Below are positions 23,748 to 37,078 of a DNA stretch of 64,000 nt, piece by piece (the stretch's first letter is position 1; each line of letters starts with the position of its first letter). Below the pieces are notes generated by a model that made no database searches, was not told the origin of the DNA, and worked only from the letters and a program-made list of their open reading frames with translations. Origin of the DNA: Artocarpus heterophyllus (Eukaryota; Streptophyta; Magnoliopsida; Rosales; Moraceae); contig CM046345.1 of assembly GCA_025403435.1 (NCBI GenBank), positions 15,046,160 to 15,110,159 on the forward strand. Direction: 5' to 3'. The position numbers and the translations under genes were made by a program.

Positions 23748-26740
23748 TTTTAATTTCTAATATTAAGGTCAACATATATAATTTTTTTACACCAAAATTC
23801 GGGAAAAAAAGTATATAATTTAAAATTCATTATCTCAAATGTTTCTAAAATAAATAACAAAATTTCTGTTTATTGTTTTGAAAACATCTAATATTTATCA
23901 AAAGAGGGTGAGGCCAAATATCAGATCTAGGATAAGAATTAGTAAATAATATTATATGTTTTCAAAATAAAAAGTAAATAGTATATAATAAAAAATTGAA
24001 AATAAAAACCCAAAAATACCCTTACTAAGGGAGTTCACAGAATTCATCAATCTTTTCAATTCGTTCAATCTAAGCCAATCCATCAAATTGGATTAGACTA
24101 CAAAAAATATGGATTAGTTTTAGATTGAGATTTTGTCAATTCGATATATACAGATTAGATTATAGATTGAGTATTTCTCAATCCGAGTAATCTATAAATT
24201 CAAATTTTATACATATTGTATAAATTACATAAACATATATACATATTGGTACATATATGTCTACGTATATAATATTAATCAATGTGTAAATCTATATACC
24301 TATAGTACTACTCCTAAAGTTTACTTGCTCAAAAAGGGGAACAAAAAAAAGCTTATCCCAATAGCAAAGACCAACATCATTTACTCGTGAAATTTACTCA
24401 TGTATAAAGTTTATATAAGTTTATTAGTCATAATGTTTTGTGATGCTACAATCTAATTTATTATCAAAGACTTGTATTTGATTAGGTTGTAATATATTTT
24501 ATTTTTTTGAAATATATTATGTTGTATTGTGTTAATTTTAATTTTTTTTTTATTTTTTAAATGAATTTAAAGGCTCAATCAAATCCAATCCGTAAAATTT
24601 TTGATTTTCAGATTGAATTGAGGGTGTTCACGAATTGGTTCCAAATTCTCAATCCGATATATATGAATTGGATTATGGATTGACCCCTAATATATGTAAA
24701 ATGATTCGCGAACACCCTAATATGCTTACCTCTTTTGCTTCTCCATCTCTCACTGTCCTCCCTTTCTAGCACAAGCAGTGGCTAGGAGATACAATATTTT
24801 CATGTTAATTCTTTATTTCCAAATAATAAAAAAATTTACCGGCGAAGTTGCCAATTACCATTGGCACTGATGACGTCATCAATGGCCAGGAAATATTCAC
24901 CGGCGATTAGGAAATATTGTCGACAATCTTGCCAGACTTGAGAAATACCGTATTAACATATAAATAGTGTAATGGTTAAGAAAATCCTATAATTAAATAA
25001 TGTATTTTACATATTTAAGGTGAGGATTTTTTTAGAAAATGTCATGTTTGAATTTTTGTGGTTGAAGAATTTATGGAATTAATATAAATATTTCAAAATT
25101 CTACAATAAATATTAAAGTTAAATTTATTCTTTTTGTGATTGAATAGTTCGATTGATAATTTTTACCGCAATTTAAAGTGAAAGAAATTTTAATTTATAA
25201 ATAACTTGAGAATTTAATTTATAAGAATTTTCAAGTGCAGCATGATACTAATAGTGTATAGTGAAACACTATAATATATAATAAGTCCTTAATTATCTAT
25301 TAATTAAAAATAAGGGCCACGAGAGCAGTATTTTTGGAAAAAAAAATGTTGTTCAAGTTCGGGAATTAACAATTGTAGATGTTAGATTTATAATTAAATC
25401 AAACTGACTTAAGATTTAGTCTGGATAATCACTTAAGTAGATTGAGCCCTTTGATCATTGTTATTAGGTCCTAGAAAACACATATATCAGGTTAAATCCT
25501 TGTTAATATTTAGAAATATTAGCAATAAGTGGAAAACGAAGTATAAATAACAAAGCAAAATAAAAAATACCACACAAAAAATCTATAATGGTTTACTCGA
25601 AATTGAGCTGCATCTACTATTGTGGTGTGTTTTTCTATATATAGAACCTGATAAAAATTACAATAATTCTCTACAACAAAAAATGAATAAATAAGAAATA
25701 GGAATTTTACATAATAAGATGAATTGGCAAAGAGCTTCTCGTAAGAACCTGGAATCCCTTCAAATGACGCCTTTAGCCCGTTAGGCTCCTTTGAGAGAAT
25801 GAGCCTCAATTAGTGAAAAATAGGTCTAAACAATGGCTCCTGATGTGGGACATGGGTCATATGTTTATTGGTAGCAAGTTTGGAGCCGCCTCTCTTTGAT
25901 CCGCATCGCGGATTTGCGGGTTTCAACCTTCATGTCACGTATTCCTAACTCCAAATCGAACATAATGGGCAAAATGAGTATAAAGTTGGACTCTTCCATT
26001 CAACGCTTATTTTACCAATAAATTTGAATCGAGCATATTGAACACACAATAGATGCTTTCAATGGCGCGGTTTCGATCTGTGTACGACGAGCGCAACAAA
26101 CACATATTTACTTTGCTACTTGATGAATATATAACGAGCATGCTTGACAGGTCTATTTGGTTCGATACACACGTTGGATCACATTTTCGCTGGGCCTAGT
26201 CTTTTAAATTGGATTTAGGTACGTCCAAATCATACTTAACAACACTTTCAAAGACTACGTCATTACCAAGTCAAAGTGCAAAAGAGTCAAAGTCAAGTTT
26301 AAGAGTGTAGGAATAATTTTAAGATTTAAAACAGTCCAATTTTACTTTGCTATTAAGACAATATCCATATCGATTTGGCCGGATATTAGTGTTGGATTAT
26401 GAATAAGCAATGAGAATCGGACATGTCATAAAACAAAATCTATGTCAGCTAAGTTAATCACCTCCAACCAGCATAAATTATCGCTATTTTATGGAATATT
26501 TGGTAGATATATAAAAGGATTAGAATAGACCTTGATTAATATTTGATTTGATGATTTTCCTTTCAGGTAAATATGAGATTCCCTCCATATTTTTCCTCCA
26601 AAATAGGGCCACCATTCGGCCTTCATTAACAAACATTTAGCCCAAATAAGCTTACCTAGAGGCTTAGCAACACGGGGATATGGAACCAAGTACAATTAAT
26701 CATTTGTCTGTAAATAGATTCTTACACATCAAGAGCCTAT
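23748..26740. other. Intergenic, repeat debris, no gene seen
   Basis: AT-rich. Within it, 24621-24719 is bounded by GGGTGTTCACGAAT and its near-inverse ATTCGCGAACACCC, a possible small MITE or transposon end. Bases 24830-24950 carry ACCGGCG / TTGCCAGACTT motifs like those in the 29440-30060 repeat. Bases 25830-26250 are more GC-rich and look like transposon sequence, but I cannot assign them. Open frames at 25519-25809 and 26489-26695 (minus) have no recognisable domain. Confidence 0.45.
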
Positions 26741-29400
26741 TTTCTCTTTTTTTTTTTCCCCATTTTTCTTGAAGAAACTAGTTCCCTTTTCCCATTCTCA
26801 CTCAAAAATATTCCAATCCTACACTAACAAATCACTAGTCAAAAACTAAGAAGGAGAAGGGGATCTAAGAGGAATAACTCAAAGTTTGATCTCCAAGGGT
26901 ATACACTAATCTCTTTCTGTCTTTATTTTAAGTTTAGTTTGGTTCATGATGGTTGTACATTTTGGTTTGTAAATAACCTGTGATTTGATTTACATATTTT
27001 TCATGGTTTCTATGAGTTATGTTTTTGTGGTTTAAGTTTATGCAAATTGGAAGTAAGTATGTGTAGGACTAGTTTGTAGTTTACGTTCAAATATTTTTCT
27101 GTTTAATTTGAGCATAAAAGGACCCTTTAGAGGTCGATTTAAGAATTTTCTAGAACATAAAATTTTTAGATTTTAATGATTTGAACAAATCACAATGACC
27201 AAATATTTTTATAGTTATGACTCTAGTATGGTTTTCAGGCTACTTTAAAAAAATTGTCAAGAAAGTTAGACAACCATTATTTTAGCGTAAATGGACTATT
27301 TCGAGGTCGAATCATAATTTTTGTAAAAAATGAAAGTTTTAGATCTCAACGAGATGAAGAATTTTTGGGGAGAAATTGTTTTTAAAATTCTCACTCTAAG
27401 ACAATATTACAGGCAGATTTAGAAAACTGATATTTTAAAGTTTTAAAATAATGCAGTTTTTTATTTTTGATAAAACGACCTTCAAAAATTCTAAATCACA
27501 ATTTTTGCAAAATATAAAAGTGTTAGATTTTGATGAGATAAAGAACTTTGATGAAGAAAATTTTTTAAAAATCTACAACTAAATTGGACTTTAAAGCATA
27601 TTTATAAAAACAGTCAAAACATTTTATGGAAAACTATTTAACCGATAAAGTTTGCAAAAATAACCCAAAACGAGTATGTTCAAAATAGAAAATAGAATTT
27701 TGATAAATAGGAAAGTTTTAAACCTCGTTCAATGAGAAACTTTTATGAAATTTTTTTAAGAAAATTGTCTTTAACATAAATTATACGGTGACTTTTAAAA
27801 CTAACCAAAAAAAAACCTTTCGATACTGGTTTTCAAACAAAATGCCTTGTTTAGGAACATAATTATAATTCAAGACCAAAAGAGGAAGTTTAGCACTCGA
27901 AAAACTATATGAATCTACAATTTACAATTTCACCAAATTATGACTATTTTAAAATATGATTTTTAACATGAAACTTTATATATACGAATATGATTTTTTC
28001 TACAAACTTTAATGGTTTCTAATGAATTCTTAAACAAGGTAATAAAAGCCCAATATATTAGGCCCTAACATCACGACGCCAAATACCGGCCCAACACCCA
28101 TACTAGTTCAAAAGCCACATTTCAGATTTAAGTTCCGACAGTCTAATGTTTAGAACACCATAAATGCTTCTAGACTTAGTGGGCTATATTGGCTTATGAA
28201 ATAAATAAATATCTAGATATGAGCCTTTATACATTCATGAGTCCAATAAAAGTAATAAAGAAACTTTTTAAGACTTAGCTCATCGATAAGAAAATCAATT
28301 AATTATTAAATTAAGTAATTGGCTTCATTTAGACATGGTTAATGGATAAGATAATTAATTAGTTATTAAATTAATTAATTAATTATCAACTTTAATATAA
28401 ATAAATAAAGACAATTAAGGAAAACTAAATGATCAGGGTTAGATCAATTAATCCTTGTAACAAATATGATAATTTCATGCTTTTTTTAATAAAAGAAAAA
28501 TATGTTCTAAGAAAGGATTAGATTCCTTCAACATTATGCTAAATTAAATAGCATATGATAAGCTAATCTTATACTTTTAAAGGGTATTCTGCTGTAGAAT
28601 TTTATAATTGCGGATAGGAAACTTTAAAGAGTAGTGAATCATATTGCTGGAAAACATATAATTTGCAATCTTGCCTACTATATCAATAATTTCCAAAAAA
28701 AAAATGTTTTATGTATTTTATAAAAATTATAAATGCATGTTTATACCTTATGTTATAGTGTGCGATGCTATGTCATACTATGCACTAACTAATAAGTCCA
28801 GAGAAACATATAATAACAAGTTAAGTTTGAGTATCATACCAACCTCTCAACCTACGAGGTTGCTTATGTTTTAATGTAGTAATTTAGATCATGGTCTTGC
28901 TGGGGACCTTACAAACCTTAACTTCCTGATGATCATACTCAACTGGTACTAACATTGTGGCCTATCAGTGTAACAAGACATGATTATAAATGAGAATAAT
29001 TGCATATGTATATTTTAATATATGTCTTCTTAAATGTTTTGCGAGACATAGTTTCTATTTGCTGAGTGTAAGCTCATCTAAGTATGTTTAATGTATGATG
29101 GACATTAACATAGCAGTGGATGATTAGTGAAGATGGGAAATAGATACTACACGCATTTAATTCCACAATTAGTTTTTGTCAATTATGGCTTCTTAATTTT
29201 GTGCAGACGATATCTCTAAAATTATAGATGTATGTTTTGGATCAGACTGAAGTTGTAGTCCTACTGCCTTAGTCCATATAACCTTTAGACTATTATCTTA
29301 GTATAATATGTTATAATTTCTGTTGTAACAAAAGTAAGAATAGTTTAATTAAAATTAATTAGTTAGGTTATCTAAATTAATAATGTAAAAAAAGAAGTTC
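26741..29400. other. Probable degenerate LTR or retrotransposon remnant
   Basis: No ORF of note. The 27120-27740 part repeats a loose pattern of about 110 bp built on AAAGTTTTAGATCTCAACGAGA-like phrases, as is common in the long LTRs of plant gypsy elements. Around 29050 it has a TTGCTGAGTGTAAGCTCATCTAAG phrase that resembles 4620-4660. No clean ends, PBS or PPT were found, so the call is tentative. Confidence 0.35.
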
Positions 29401-29439
29401 CACACATTTAAGTAATCTTAATAAGTATATACTAAGCAG

Positions 29440-30065
29440 TTAAGTAACGGCCACATAGTCAGTGTCACTTCAAATATTGTATTTTTATGTAAATACAAAA
29501 ATTTACCAGAAACAATGCTCTCACCGGCACTAGCAATATTGCCAGTGGCCGAGAAACAATGTATTTCCATGTAAATGTAAAAATTTACCAGCAATCTCAT
29601 AAGACTGTCAACAACCGAGAAGACTATATTTACATAGAAATATCTTATTACTATGTAAATACAAAAAATTACTAACGACATCATTAGCATCAACGATGTT
29701 GCTGGTGGTTAGAAATATTATATATTCCATGGAAATACAAAAATTTACTGGCAACATCGTTAGATGCCATGACCAACCGGGAACTACTATATTAATATGT
29801 AAATACTATATTTTCATCTAAATATAAAAATTTAGTGACAATGTCACTGGATATCACCGACACCTGAAACGTCACTTATGGTTAGGAAATACAATATTTC
29901 CTAATTAATTTCATATTTTCATGTAAATATAATTAACCGACAAAGTCAAAACACATCACTAGTTGAGAAATACTATATTGATATGAAAATACAATATTTT
30001 CATAGAAAAATACAAAAATTTACAACCAATGTCACCGAATATCTCAGAGGAACTGAGAGGCATGA
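29440..30065. repeat. Diverged tandem repeat, period roughly 100 bp
   Basis: A phrase of the form ATGTAAATACAAAAATTTAC followed by CGGCAA-, TCAC- and CCGAGAAATA-like segments recurs about six times with heavy divergence (for example near 29486, 29570, 29654, 29740, 29818, 30005). A related single block lies at 24830-24950. It may be an old minisatellite or part of a decayed transposon. Confidence 0.5.
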
Positions 30066-30176
30066 CCGGGAAAAAAATGCTTTGGGGTGTTTAATGAAGC
30101 AACGCTTTGATGATGACAACCCAAACAACCCATATTGATTGTTGGGAATAGTGAAGTCTGCAGTTTTCCCAATAAC

Positions 30177-32337
30177 TGCAGTGCCCTGAAATTTAATTAA
30201 TGTTATTGCAATGTAAAATGATGAATTAGTATGCCATAATTAAAGTTTCAACGTTAATTTGATCATTTGATTAAATTTTAAATTTTAGGTTGTTTTGTTA
30301 ATTTAATAAATTCTAATGATTTCTTATTGTTTTAAAATGTTGTTTTGAGTTTCAAAACACAACCGTTTATAAAATGTTAAAAAAAATTCTGTTTTTATAA
30401 AACCGTGGGTGGCACATGGTTTTCGTACAGTAAAACCGCCCATAATTTTTCTCTATTTATTTTCTCTCCTCTTCCTCTCTCTTCACTCTCAGCTTTCACT
30501 CTCTCCCTCCTCCTATCTCCCGTGTGATCTCTCTCACACTCTCTCTCGGTCTCTCTCTTCTCACTCGATTTCTCTTCAAATTTTTGAATCAAAATTTGAA
30601 TCTAGGCTTCGGGTTAGCAAGAAGGAAGCTCGGGGATGTGATTTGGCAACCAAGAACGCAGATTGAAGCTTCGATTCGAGGTTAGTTTTGAAATTTCTAA
30701 ACTTTTTCAAAATTTTCAATTTTCGTGCATTTTTGAAATCTAAGTTTGTTTGACCTTAGAAAACCTTTGATTTGAGTTAAAGGAACTTAGAACACCTAGA
30801 ATCTATGCTTTGTTTGAAGAAAAATGGATTAGATTCAAGATTTTTCATTTTTCCTCATTTTCTCCCATTTTTGGATTTTTGGGATTTTTGTGTTTAAATC
30901 TTGTTTAAATGAGTTCAAAAGTGTCCAAACATGTTTTTCTATCATCTATGAATATTTTCCATGCCTGAGATTTGAGAAAAACAGGTTAAAATCAAGATTT
31001 GGATTTTAGGAGAACCGAAACCCGTGACTAGGATTTCTGGGTTTCTCTAGTTCGGCAGGCCGGATTCAAAGGATCGGCAGGTCGGACTCATCTGTTTGGC
31101 AGGCCAAACCTGGGAAATGTCCGGCCGACCGGATTTGATTTCTGGCAGTTCGGTCGGCCGAAGCAGGGCGTCCGGCAGAGTATGGGAAATTTTGTGGTTT
31201 TTCACCCGTTTTCACTGTTTTGAACCCCGATTGAAATTTCAACCTTGTAAAATGATTTTAAATATACAAACGGCACACTAGGACGTCATGAAATGGTTTA
31301 GTAACATAGAATGTCTCAAACTAGATATTGATCCACTTAGCGTGTATCTAGGATCGTTCGTGGTTTCGCGGAGCTAATGTATAGTGGACCGGGATTACGG
31401 TGTGGGGCACCAACACAAGTATCGAGGTAGGACTTCTACCCTTTCTTTGTTAACCCAGTTTCAAAATGATTTGGCTTTGAAAAGGGTTTCTCTAAAATTG
31501 TTTTCAACGATTGATTGAAAAATGAGATTTTATCGGTTATTTTTATAAACCGTGAATTGAAGTAAACTTCATAATGAATGTTAATGAGAATATCTGGTAA
31601 ATGGACTTTGTATGATAATAGAAATGAATATAAGGGCATGATGCCATATCAGAGATCGGGTCGTGTAGCGATCGACCTTGGGGGCAGGTCCCGAAACCCA
31701 GCTGGGCCACTACGGTGGTGATATTCATGTGGTTTGCCTAGGAAAAGAAAATGATGTTTCTGGTCGACCGAATAAACTGTTTTGGGTAAGAACGGTTTTA
31801 TTTAAATTTATTTATTCAAGGTTTCTTTTAAATAATTCCCTGAATAATGAGACTTTTCTTTAAATTAAATGATTTATTAAAATATAGTCCTATTGAGCCT
31901 TTCGCCCACATTCTCCTTGTTTTTCTTAAATTTTCCCCTCTATGTGGATTCCCATTTAGGTTCAGAGAGGACTCAGCGGACAGAACTCAAGAGCAGTAGA
32001 AGGACTAGTAGATTATTTGTATTATTTGATCAAGGCATGTAATGTTTTTAACTTTCTTTATGCTTGGACTGTGGTTGTATTATTATATTATCAGTACTAT
32101 ATGTGTGCACAAGTTGTGGGTCAGTGGGACCCATACTCGCGGTTCTTTATTATTTTATTATTCGCTTAATGATTTCACCTGCTTAATGTTTATGAATTCT
32201 TTTATAAAAATTAGTTTTGAAACTTCCACATTTTTATTATTTAATTTAACCCTTAAAATTCTTGATTTTAATTAAACTCCTCTTTTAATTAATTTAAATA
32301 ATCTGCCACGTCATCTCCTGTACTCCGGGGCGTGACA
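30177..32337 (+). repeat. 5' LTR of the Ty3/gypsy element
   Basis: About 2161 bp, starting TGCAGTGCCCTG and ending GGCGTGACA. It matches 37079-39265 over its length, with substitutions and a few indels, among them a gap of about 14 bp and a second small one near 31150-31180. It contains a pyrimidine-rich CTCTCT tract (30455-30570) and GGCAGGCCG motifs. Confidence 0.93.
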
Positions 32338-32340
32338 GAA

Positions 32341-32352
32341 TGGTATCAGAGC
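32341..32352 (+). other. Primer-binding site (tRNA-Met)
   Basis: TGGTATCAGAGC starts 3 nt after the 5' LTR and matches the 3' end of initiator tRNA-Met. Confidence 0.92.
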
Positions 32353-32440
32353 TCAAGGTTATGAACCTTGGGAATTATGCACACATAGGTTTGATAGTGA
32401 AATACCTCTGACAGTCCAAATTTTGTTTTTAGAAGTGAGA

Positions 32441-33580
32441 ATGGAACCTAGACGTCGTTTGACAGTTGACGTCGAGTTTGAATATGATGAGGGCATGATA
32501 AGGTCTATGTTTGCGGCCTTTCAGTAGATGGCAGCCACGGTTAGACTGGAGCATTCTGATGTTGGTCATTGGAATACATATTTTAGGAAATTTCGGCGTG
32601 CGTGTATTCCGACTTTGATGGTAATGGGGATCTGCAGTTTGCAGAATATTGGCTAGACTCGATCGTGAAGCATTTGGATACCCTTGGTGTGCCTGATGAG
32701 TACCGTGTGGAATTTGCTGCATATAAGCTCGAGGGTGGTGCTAATACTTGGTGGAAACAAGCTAAGCGTTTGGAACGCAGTGGTGATATCAGTTGGGACA
32801 GATTCGAGGAGCTGTTCTATAACCATTATTTTTCGCAGGGGTATAGAGATCGAAAGGCAGTTGAGTTCTACTGGTTGCAGCAGAGTGATTTGTCAGTTCG
32901 GGAATATGAGGCAAGGTTTAATGAGTTGGCCAGGTTTGCTCCATCGGTAGTGGCATCGGAACGCGAGAGGTGCATTAAGTTTCAGGACGGGCTCAAGGCT
33001 CTTATTTGGCGATAGGTGGTTGCTCTGTGACTTAGGAGTTTTTGAGAGCTTGTGTCGTTAGCAATATCAGTGGAGAATGATTATGCGCAGTATTGTGAGG
33101 ATCGAGCAAAGGCTTCAGGAGGATCATAGAGGAGCGGTAGGAAGAGCACCAGTAGCCGTCCAACTCCCAGGAAGAGCAAGCAGGGTGGCGCGAACAGTGG
33201 TAGCAGCAGTTCGTCTGGTAGCGGGCGCAGCAATCCCTACAGCTTCCATTGTCATTTTTGTCAGCAGCCAGGACACATCAAGAGGAATTGCCCGATCAGG
33301 AGTGCCCGTCTTGGATCTCAAATCGAAGAAGATGCCAGTCGTCAGTCTCAGTCTCAGCCTCAAATCCTACCTCTGCTTCAACAGTATCCGTAGTTGCAGT
33401 ATCCTTAGTTCTCTCCTCAGTAGTTTTCATATCCAGCATGAGGGCAGCAGCCGCAGTATTTCCAGCGTAGCGTCTCTCTGTATCGAGCGTCAGTGCACCT
33501 AGTGTGTAGTCAACTCCGTCTCAGCAGTATCGGCAGAATAATCTAGGACCTAGCAATGTTAGTAGAGGAAAAGGGAAGGC
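32441..33580 (+). pseudogene. gag of the Ty3/gypsy element, broken
   Basis: Begins at an ATG 100 nt downstream of the PBS. A retrotransposon gag domain is readable at 32602-33015 (WLDSIVKHLDTL, GGANTWWKQAK, FEELFYNHYF and EYEARFNELARFAP segments), and a CCHC zinc knuckle (CX2CX4HX4C) is at about 33250-33290. In-frame stops interrupt it from 32525 on, with several more after the gag domain and a cluster at 33390-33440. Nearly all are TAG or TGA where CAG or CGA is expected. Confidence 0.88.
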
Positions 33581-33584
33581 ACCA

Positions 33585-36500
33585 GTGCAGGTTCATGCAA
33601 TGGCATCTGGAGGTTTAGATTCTCAGACCAGTAACGCGGTTGTCGATGGTATGATCTTAGTTTCCCAATCTTTAGCTCGCGTTTTATTTGATACAGGTGC
33701 CTCTCATTCTCTCATTTCGAGTTCCTTTGTACATGCCTTGGGATTAGAGATAGAAGAGTTTAATGAACCCCTAGTCATAACTTCTCCCTTGGGGCGGGTG
33801 TGTGTGAATTGTGTATGTAAGTCTTGTAAAATAAAGATTGGGGATGAGATTTTGAAAAGTGATTTGATTATACTCCCCATGAGCTCATATGATGTAATTC
33901 TAGGGATAGACTGGTTGTCCAGGTATAATGCAGTTGTAGACTGCCAACTTAGAAAAGTAACCCTAGTGTCTGATAGGGGGACGATGATCACCTACTAGGG
34001 TGGTGGTGATTGGTTAATGAGTGAGCGTCTTATGAAGTCGTGTCTAAGAGGGCGAAGAAATCTGGTTTATTGCGCTTTTCTTGCGAATCTAGAGTGCTAG
34101 CCCTATGCTTTGATAGGAAGTGTAGCAATTCTGGTGGTTGATGAGTTCGAGGATGTCTTCCCCAACGAGTTGCCAGGATTACCACCGCATCGAGAAATCG
34201 AGTTTGGTATTGAGTTGTTTCTGGGGATAGCACCGATTTCTATAGCACCTTATCGGATGGCGCCGACAGAAATGAAAGAATTGAGGAAGCAACTTCAAGA
34301 GCTTGCTGATAGAGGGTATATTCGAAATAGCACATCTCCGTGGGGAGCACCGGTTTTGTTTGCTAAGAAACATGATGGGACTCTTAGGTTGTGTGTAGAT
34401 TATCGGCAGCTGAATCGTGTTACAGTGAAGAATAAGTATCCCTTGCCCTAGACCGATGAGTTGTTTGATCAGTTGGGAGGTTCGCGATACTTCTCAAAGA
34501 TTGATTTGCGTTCAGGGTACCATCAGCTTAGGATTAAGGAAGAGGATATTTCCAAGACAGCTTTCAGGACTCGGTATGGGCATTTTGAGTTTCTGGTTAT
34601 GTCGTTTGGGTTGACGAATGCTCCGGTAGCTTTCATGGATTTGATGAACAGGATATTTAGGCCGTATCTGGATCAGTTCGTGATCGTGTTCATCGATGAC
34701 ATTTTGGTGTATTCTAAGACTTGGGAAGAGCATGAGCAGCATCTTCGGATCGTGCTTTAGACTCTACGGGAGCACCAATTGTATACAAAGAGGGAAAAGT
34801 GCAAGTTTTGGTTGATTGAGGTCAAATTTCTGGGTCATGTCATCTCTAAGCATGGTATTTCTGTGGATCCGTCCAAGATTGAAGCCATAGTGGAATGGAA
34901 ACGACCAAGGAATGTAGCAGAAATTTACAGCTTCTTAGGTCTTGCTGGTTATTACAGGAAATTTGTAAAGGATTTTTCGAAGATTGCAGCTCCGTTGACG
35001 AGATTGATCAAGAAAAATGTCAGGTTTGAGTGGGGTGAAGAATGTGAGCTTTCTTTTTAGGAATTGAAGAACCGGTTGACTTCAGCCCTAGTGTTAGTTA
35101 TCCCTAGTAGTGACGAGCCGTATGAGGTTTACGCAGATGCTTCAGGGCGTAGACTTGGATGTGTGTTGATGCAGCACGGACGTGTGGTTGCGTACGGATC
35201 GAGACAGCTACGACCTCACAAGCGGAATTATCCTACTCATGACTTGGAGCTCACGACAGTGATTCATGCGCTGAAGATTTGGAGGTGTTATTTGTATGGG
35301 GCAACATTTCAGGTCTTCTCCGATCATAAGAGTTTGAGGTATCTATTCACTCAGAGGGATCTTAATTTAAGGCAACGTAGATGGATAGAGTATATCGAGG
35401 ATTATGATTTTGCGTTGTAGTATCATCTCGGGAAAGCTAATGTGGTCGCGAACGCGCTTAGTAGGAAGTCTTCAGGGATTCTCGCTTGTTTGGCTTTTGA
35501 GGGCTGGAACAGGGATGCGACAGTGAGCGAGTATGGACTACGGTATCATGAAGACTATGATCGAGTTTTGGTGTATCATGTGGAGGCGACCCTAGCTCTT
35601 GTTCAGATGGTGAAGCAAAATCAGTGGCAAGATCAGCATTTGCAGGAGATTTGGATGCGGATTCAGAATGGAGAGCAGTTTGAAGAATGGAGAGTTCATG
35701 CAAATGGATCGTTGTATTTCTGGGAGCGTCTCGCAGTTTCAGCTATCGTCGAAGTGACGGAAGCCGTTTTTGGACGAAGCTCATAGGTCTCAGTTCGCAT
35801 TCATCCAGGGAGCACAAAGATGTATCGTGATTTGAAGAGGCAATATTGGTGGAGAGGCATGAAGAAAGATGTTCGAGAGTATGTGGCCAAGTGTACGACG
35901 TGTCTTCAGGTGAAAGCCGAGCATCAGAAGCCTGCAGGTCAGCTTCAGCCGCTTCCTATTCCAGGGTGGAAATGGGAGCATGTGACGATGGATTTTCTCA
36001 CAGGTTTGCCGAGGACGGAGCAGCGACATGATGCAGTTTGGGTCGTAGTCGACAGGTTGACGAAATCGACGCATTTTATTCCGTTCAGGTCGACATGTTC
36101 GAGGAGGATTCTCAGGGATTTATATCTGCAGAACATAGTGAGGTTGCATGGAGTTCCCTTGTCCATCACTTCTGATCGAGACACCAGGTTTAATGCTAAG
36201 TACTGGAGGAGTTTTCAGGAGGCTTTAGGTACGGATTTGAACTTCAGTACGGCGTTTCATCCTCAGACTGATGGGTAGTCTGAGCGGGTTATTCAGATTC
36301 TCGAGGATATGTTGCGTGCCTGTGCATTAGACTTTGGCAGAATTGGAAGAAATATTTGCATCTAGCGGAGTTCGCGTACAACAACAGCTATCAGGCGAGT
36401 ATTGGTATGGCACCATTTGAGGCGTTGTATGGGCGACCGTGTCGGTCACCGGTGTGTTGGGCTAAGCCAGAAGACAGGGTTATTCTTTGGCCGGATGAGA

Positions 36501-37030
36501 TCCGTGATAGCAACGAGAAAGTCGCTGTGATTCGAGATTGATTGAGGGCAGCTCAGAGTCGACAGAAGAGTTATGCGGATAGAAGACGTAGACCCTTAGA
36601 GTTTACGGTAGGAGATTTCGTTCTCTTAAAGGTATCGCCTTGTAAAGAAACTATGCGGTTCGGAGTGAGTGGAAAGCTTACACCGAGGTATATTGGGCCG
36701 TTCGAGATCACTCAGCGTATTGGTGTGGTTGCTTATCGGCTTGACCTTCCGCCCGAGCTCTCTCATGTTCATGATGTGTTCCATGTGTCGATGCTTAGGA
36801 AGTGTCCGCCTGAGCAGGGTAAGATAGTTTCATTTCGTGATGTGCAGGTTTGGGAAGATACGACGTACGAGGAGGTGCCGATTCAGATCATCGATCGGAA
36901 AGTGATCAGTTTGCGTCGTCGTGAGATACCATTGGTAAGGGTCGTGTGGCAGCATCACGGGGTTGATGAAGCCACTTGGGAACTAGAGTCGAGTATGCGG
37001 GAGTTGTATCCGCATTTATTTTGTTTCTAA
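33585..37030 (+). pseudogene. pol of the Ty3/gypsy element, broken
   Basis: Domains in order: aspartic protease with DTGASHS (33585-33998); reverse transcriptase with the [10 protein letters not shown] catalytic box and downstream [10 protein letters not shown] and LAGYYRKF segments (34110-35060); RNase H starting [10 protein letters not shown] (35064-35420); integrase with the HHCC finger and core DDE region (35790-36540); and a C-terminal SH3- and chromodomain-like part ending EATWELESSMRELYPHLF (36542-37030). TAG stops replace expected Gln codons at about 33996, 34449, 34758, 35058, 35418 and 36276, and a TGA replaces a likely Arg at 36539. No frameshift is needed to follow the domains. 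Confidence 0.93.
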
Positions 37031-37065
37031 ATTGAGTTGTAAATTTCGAGAGCAAAATTTCTTTT

Positions 37066-37077
37066 AGGGGTGGAGAG
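37066..37077 (+). other. Polypurine tract
   Basis: AGGGGTGGAGAG directly precedes the 3' LTR (one T between) and would prime plus-strand DNA synthesis. Confidence 0.85.
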
Positions 37078-37078
37078 T

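Noticed and set aside
25519..25809. 96-codon minus-strand frame with hydrophobic stretches
   Set aside because: It is low in complexity, has no recognised domain or gene context, and lies in repeat-rich intergenic DNA.
29440..30065. CRISPR-like array
   Set aside because: Repeats are too diverged and spacers absent, and the DNA is from a plant nucleus.
30409..30666. Serine/leucine-rich open frame in the gypsy 5' LTR, also in the 3' LTR
   Set aside because: It is a translation of the CT-rich tract in the LTR and has no coding features.
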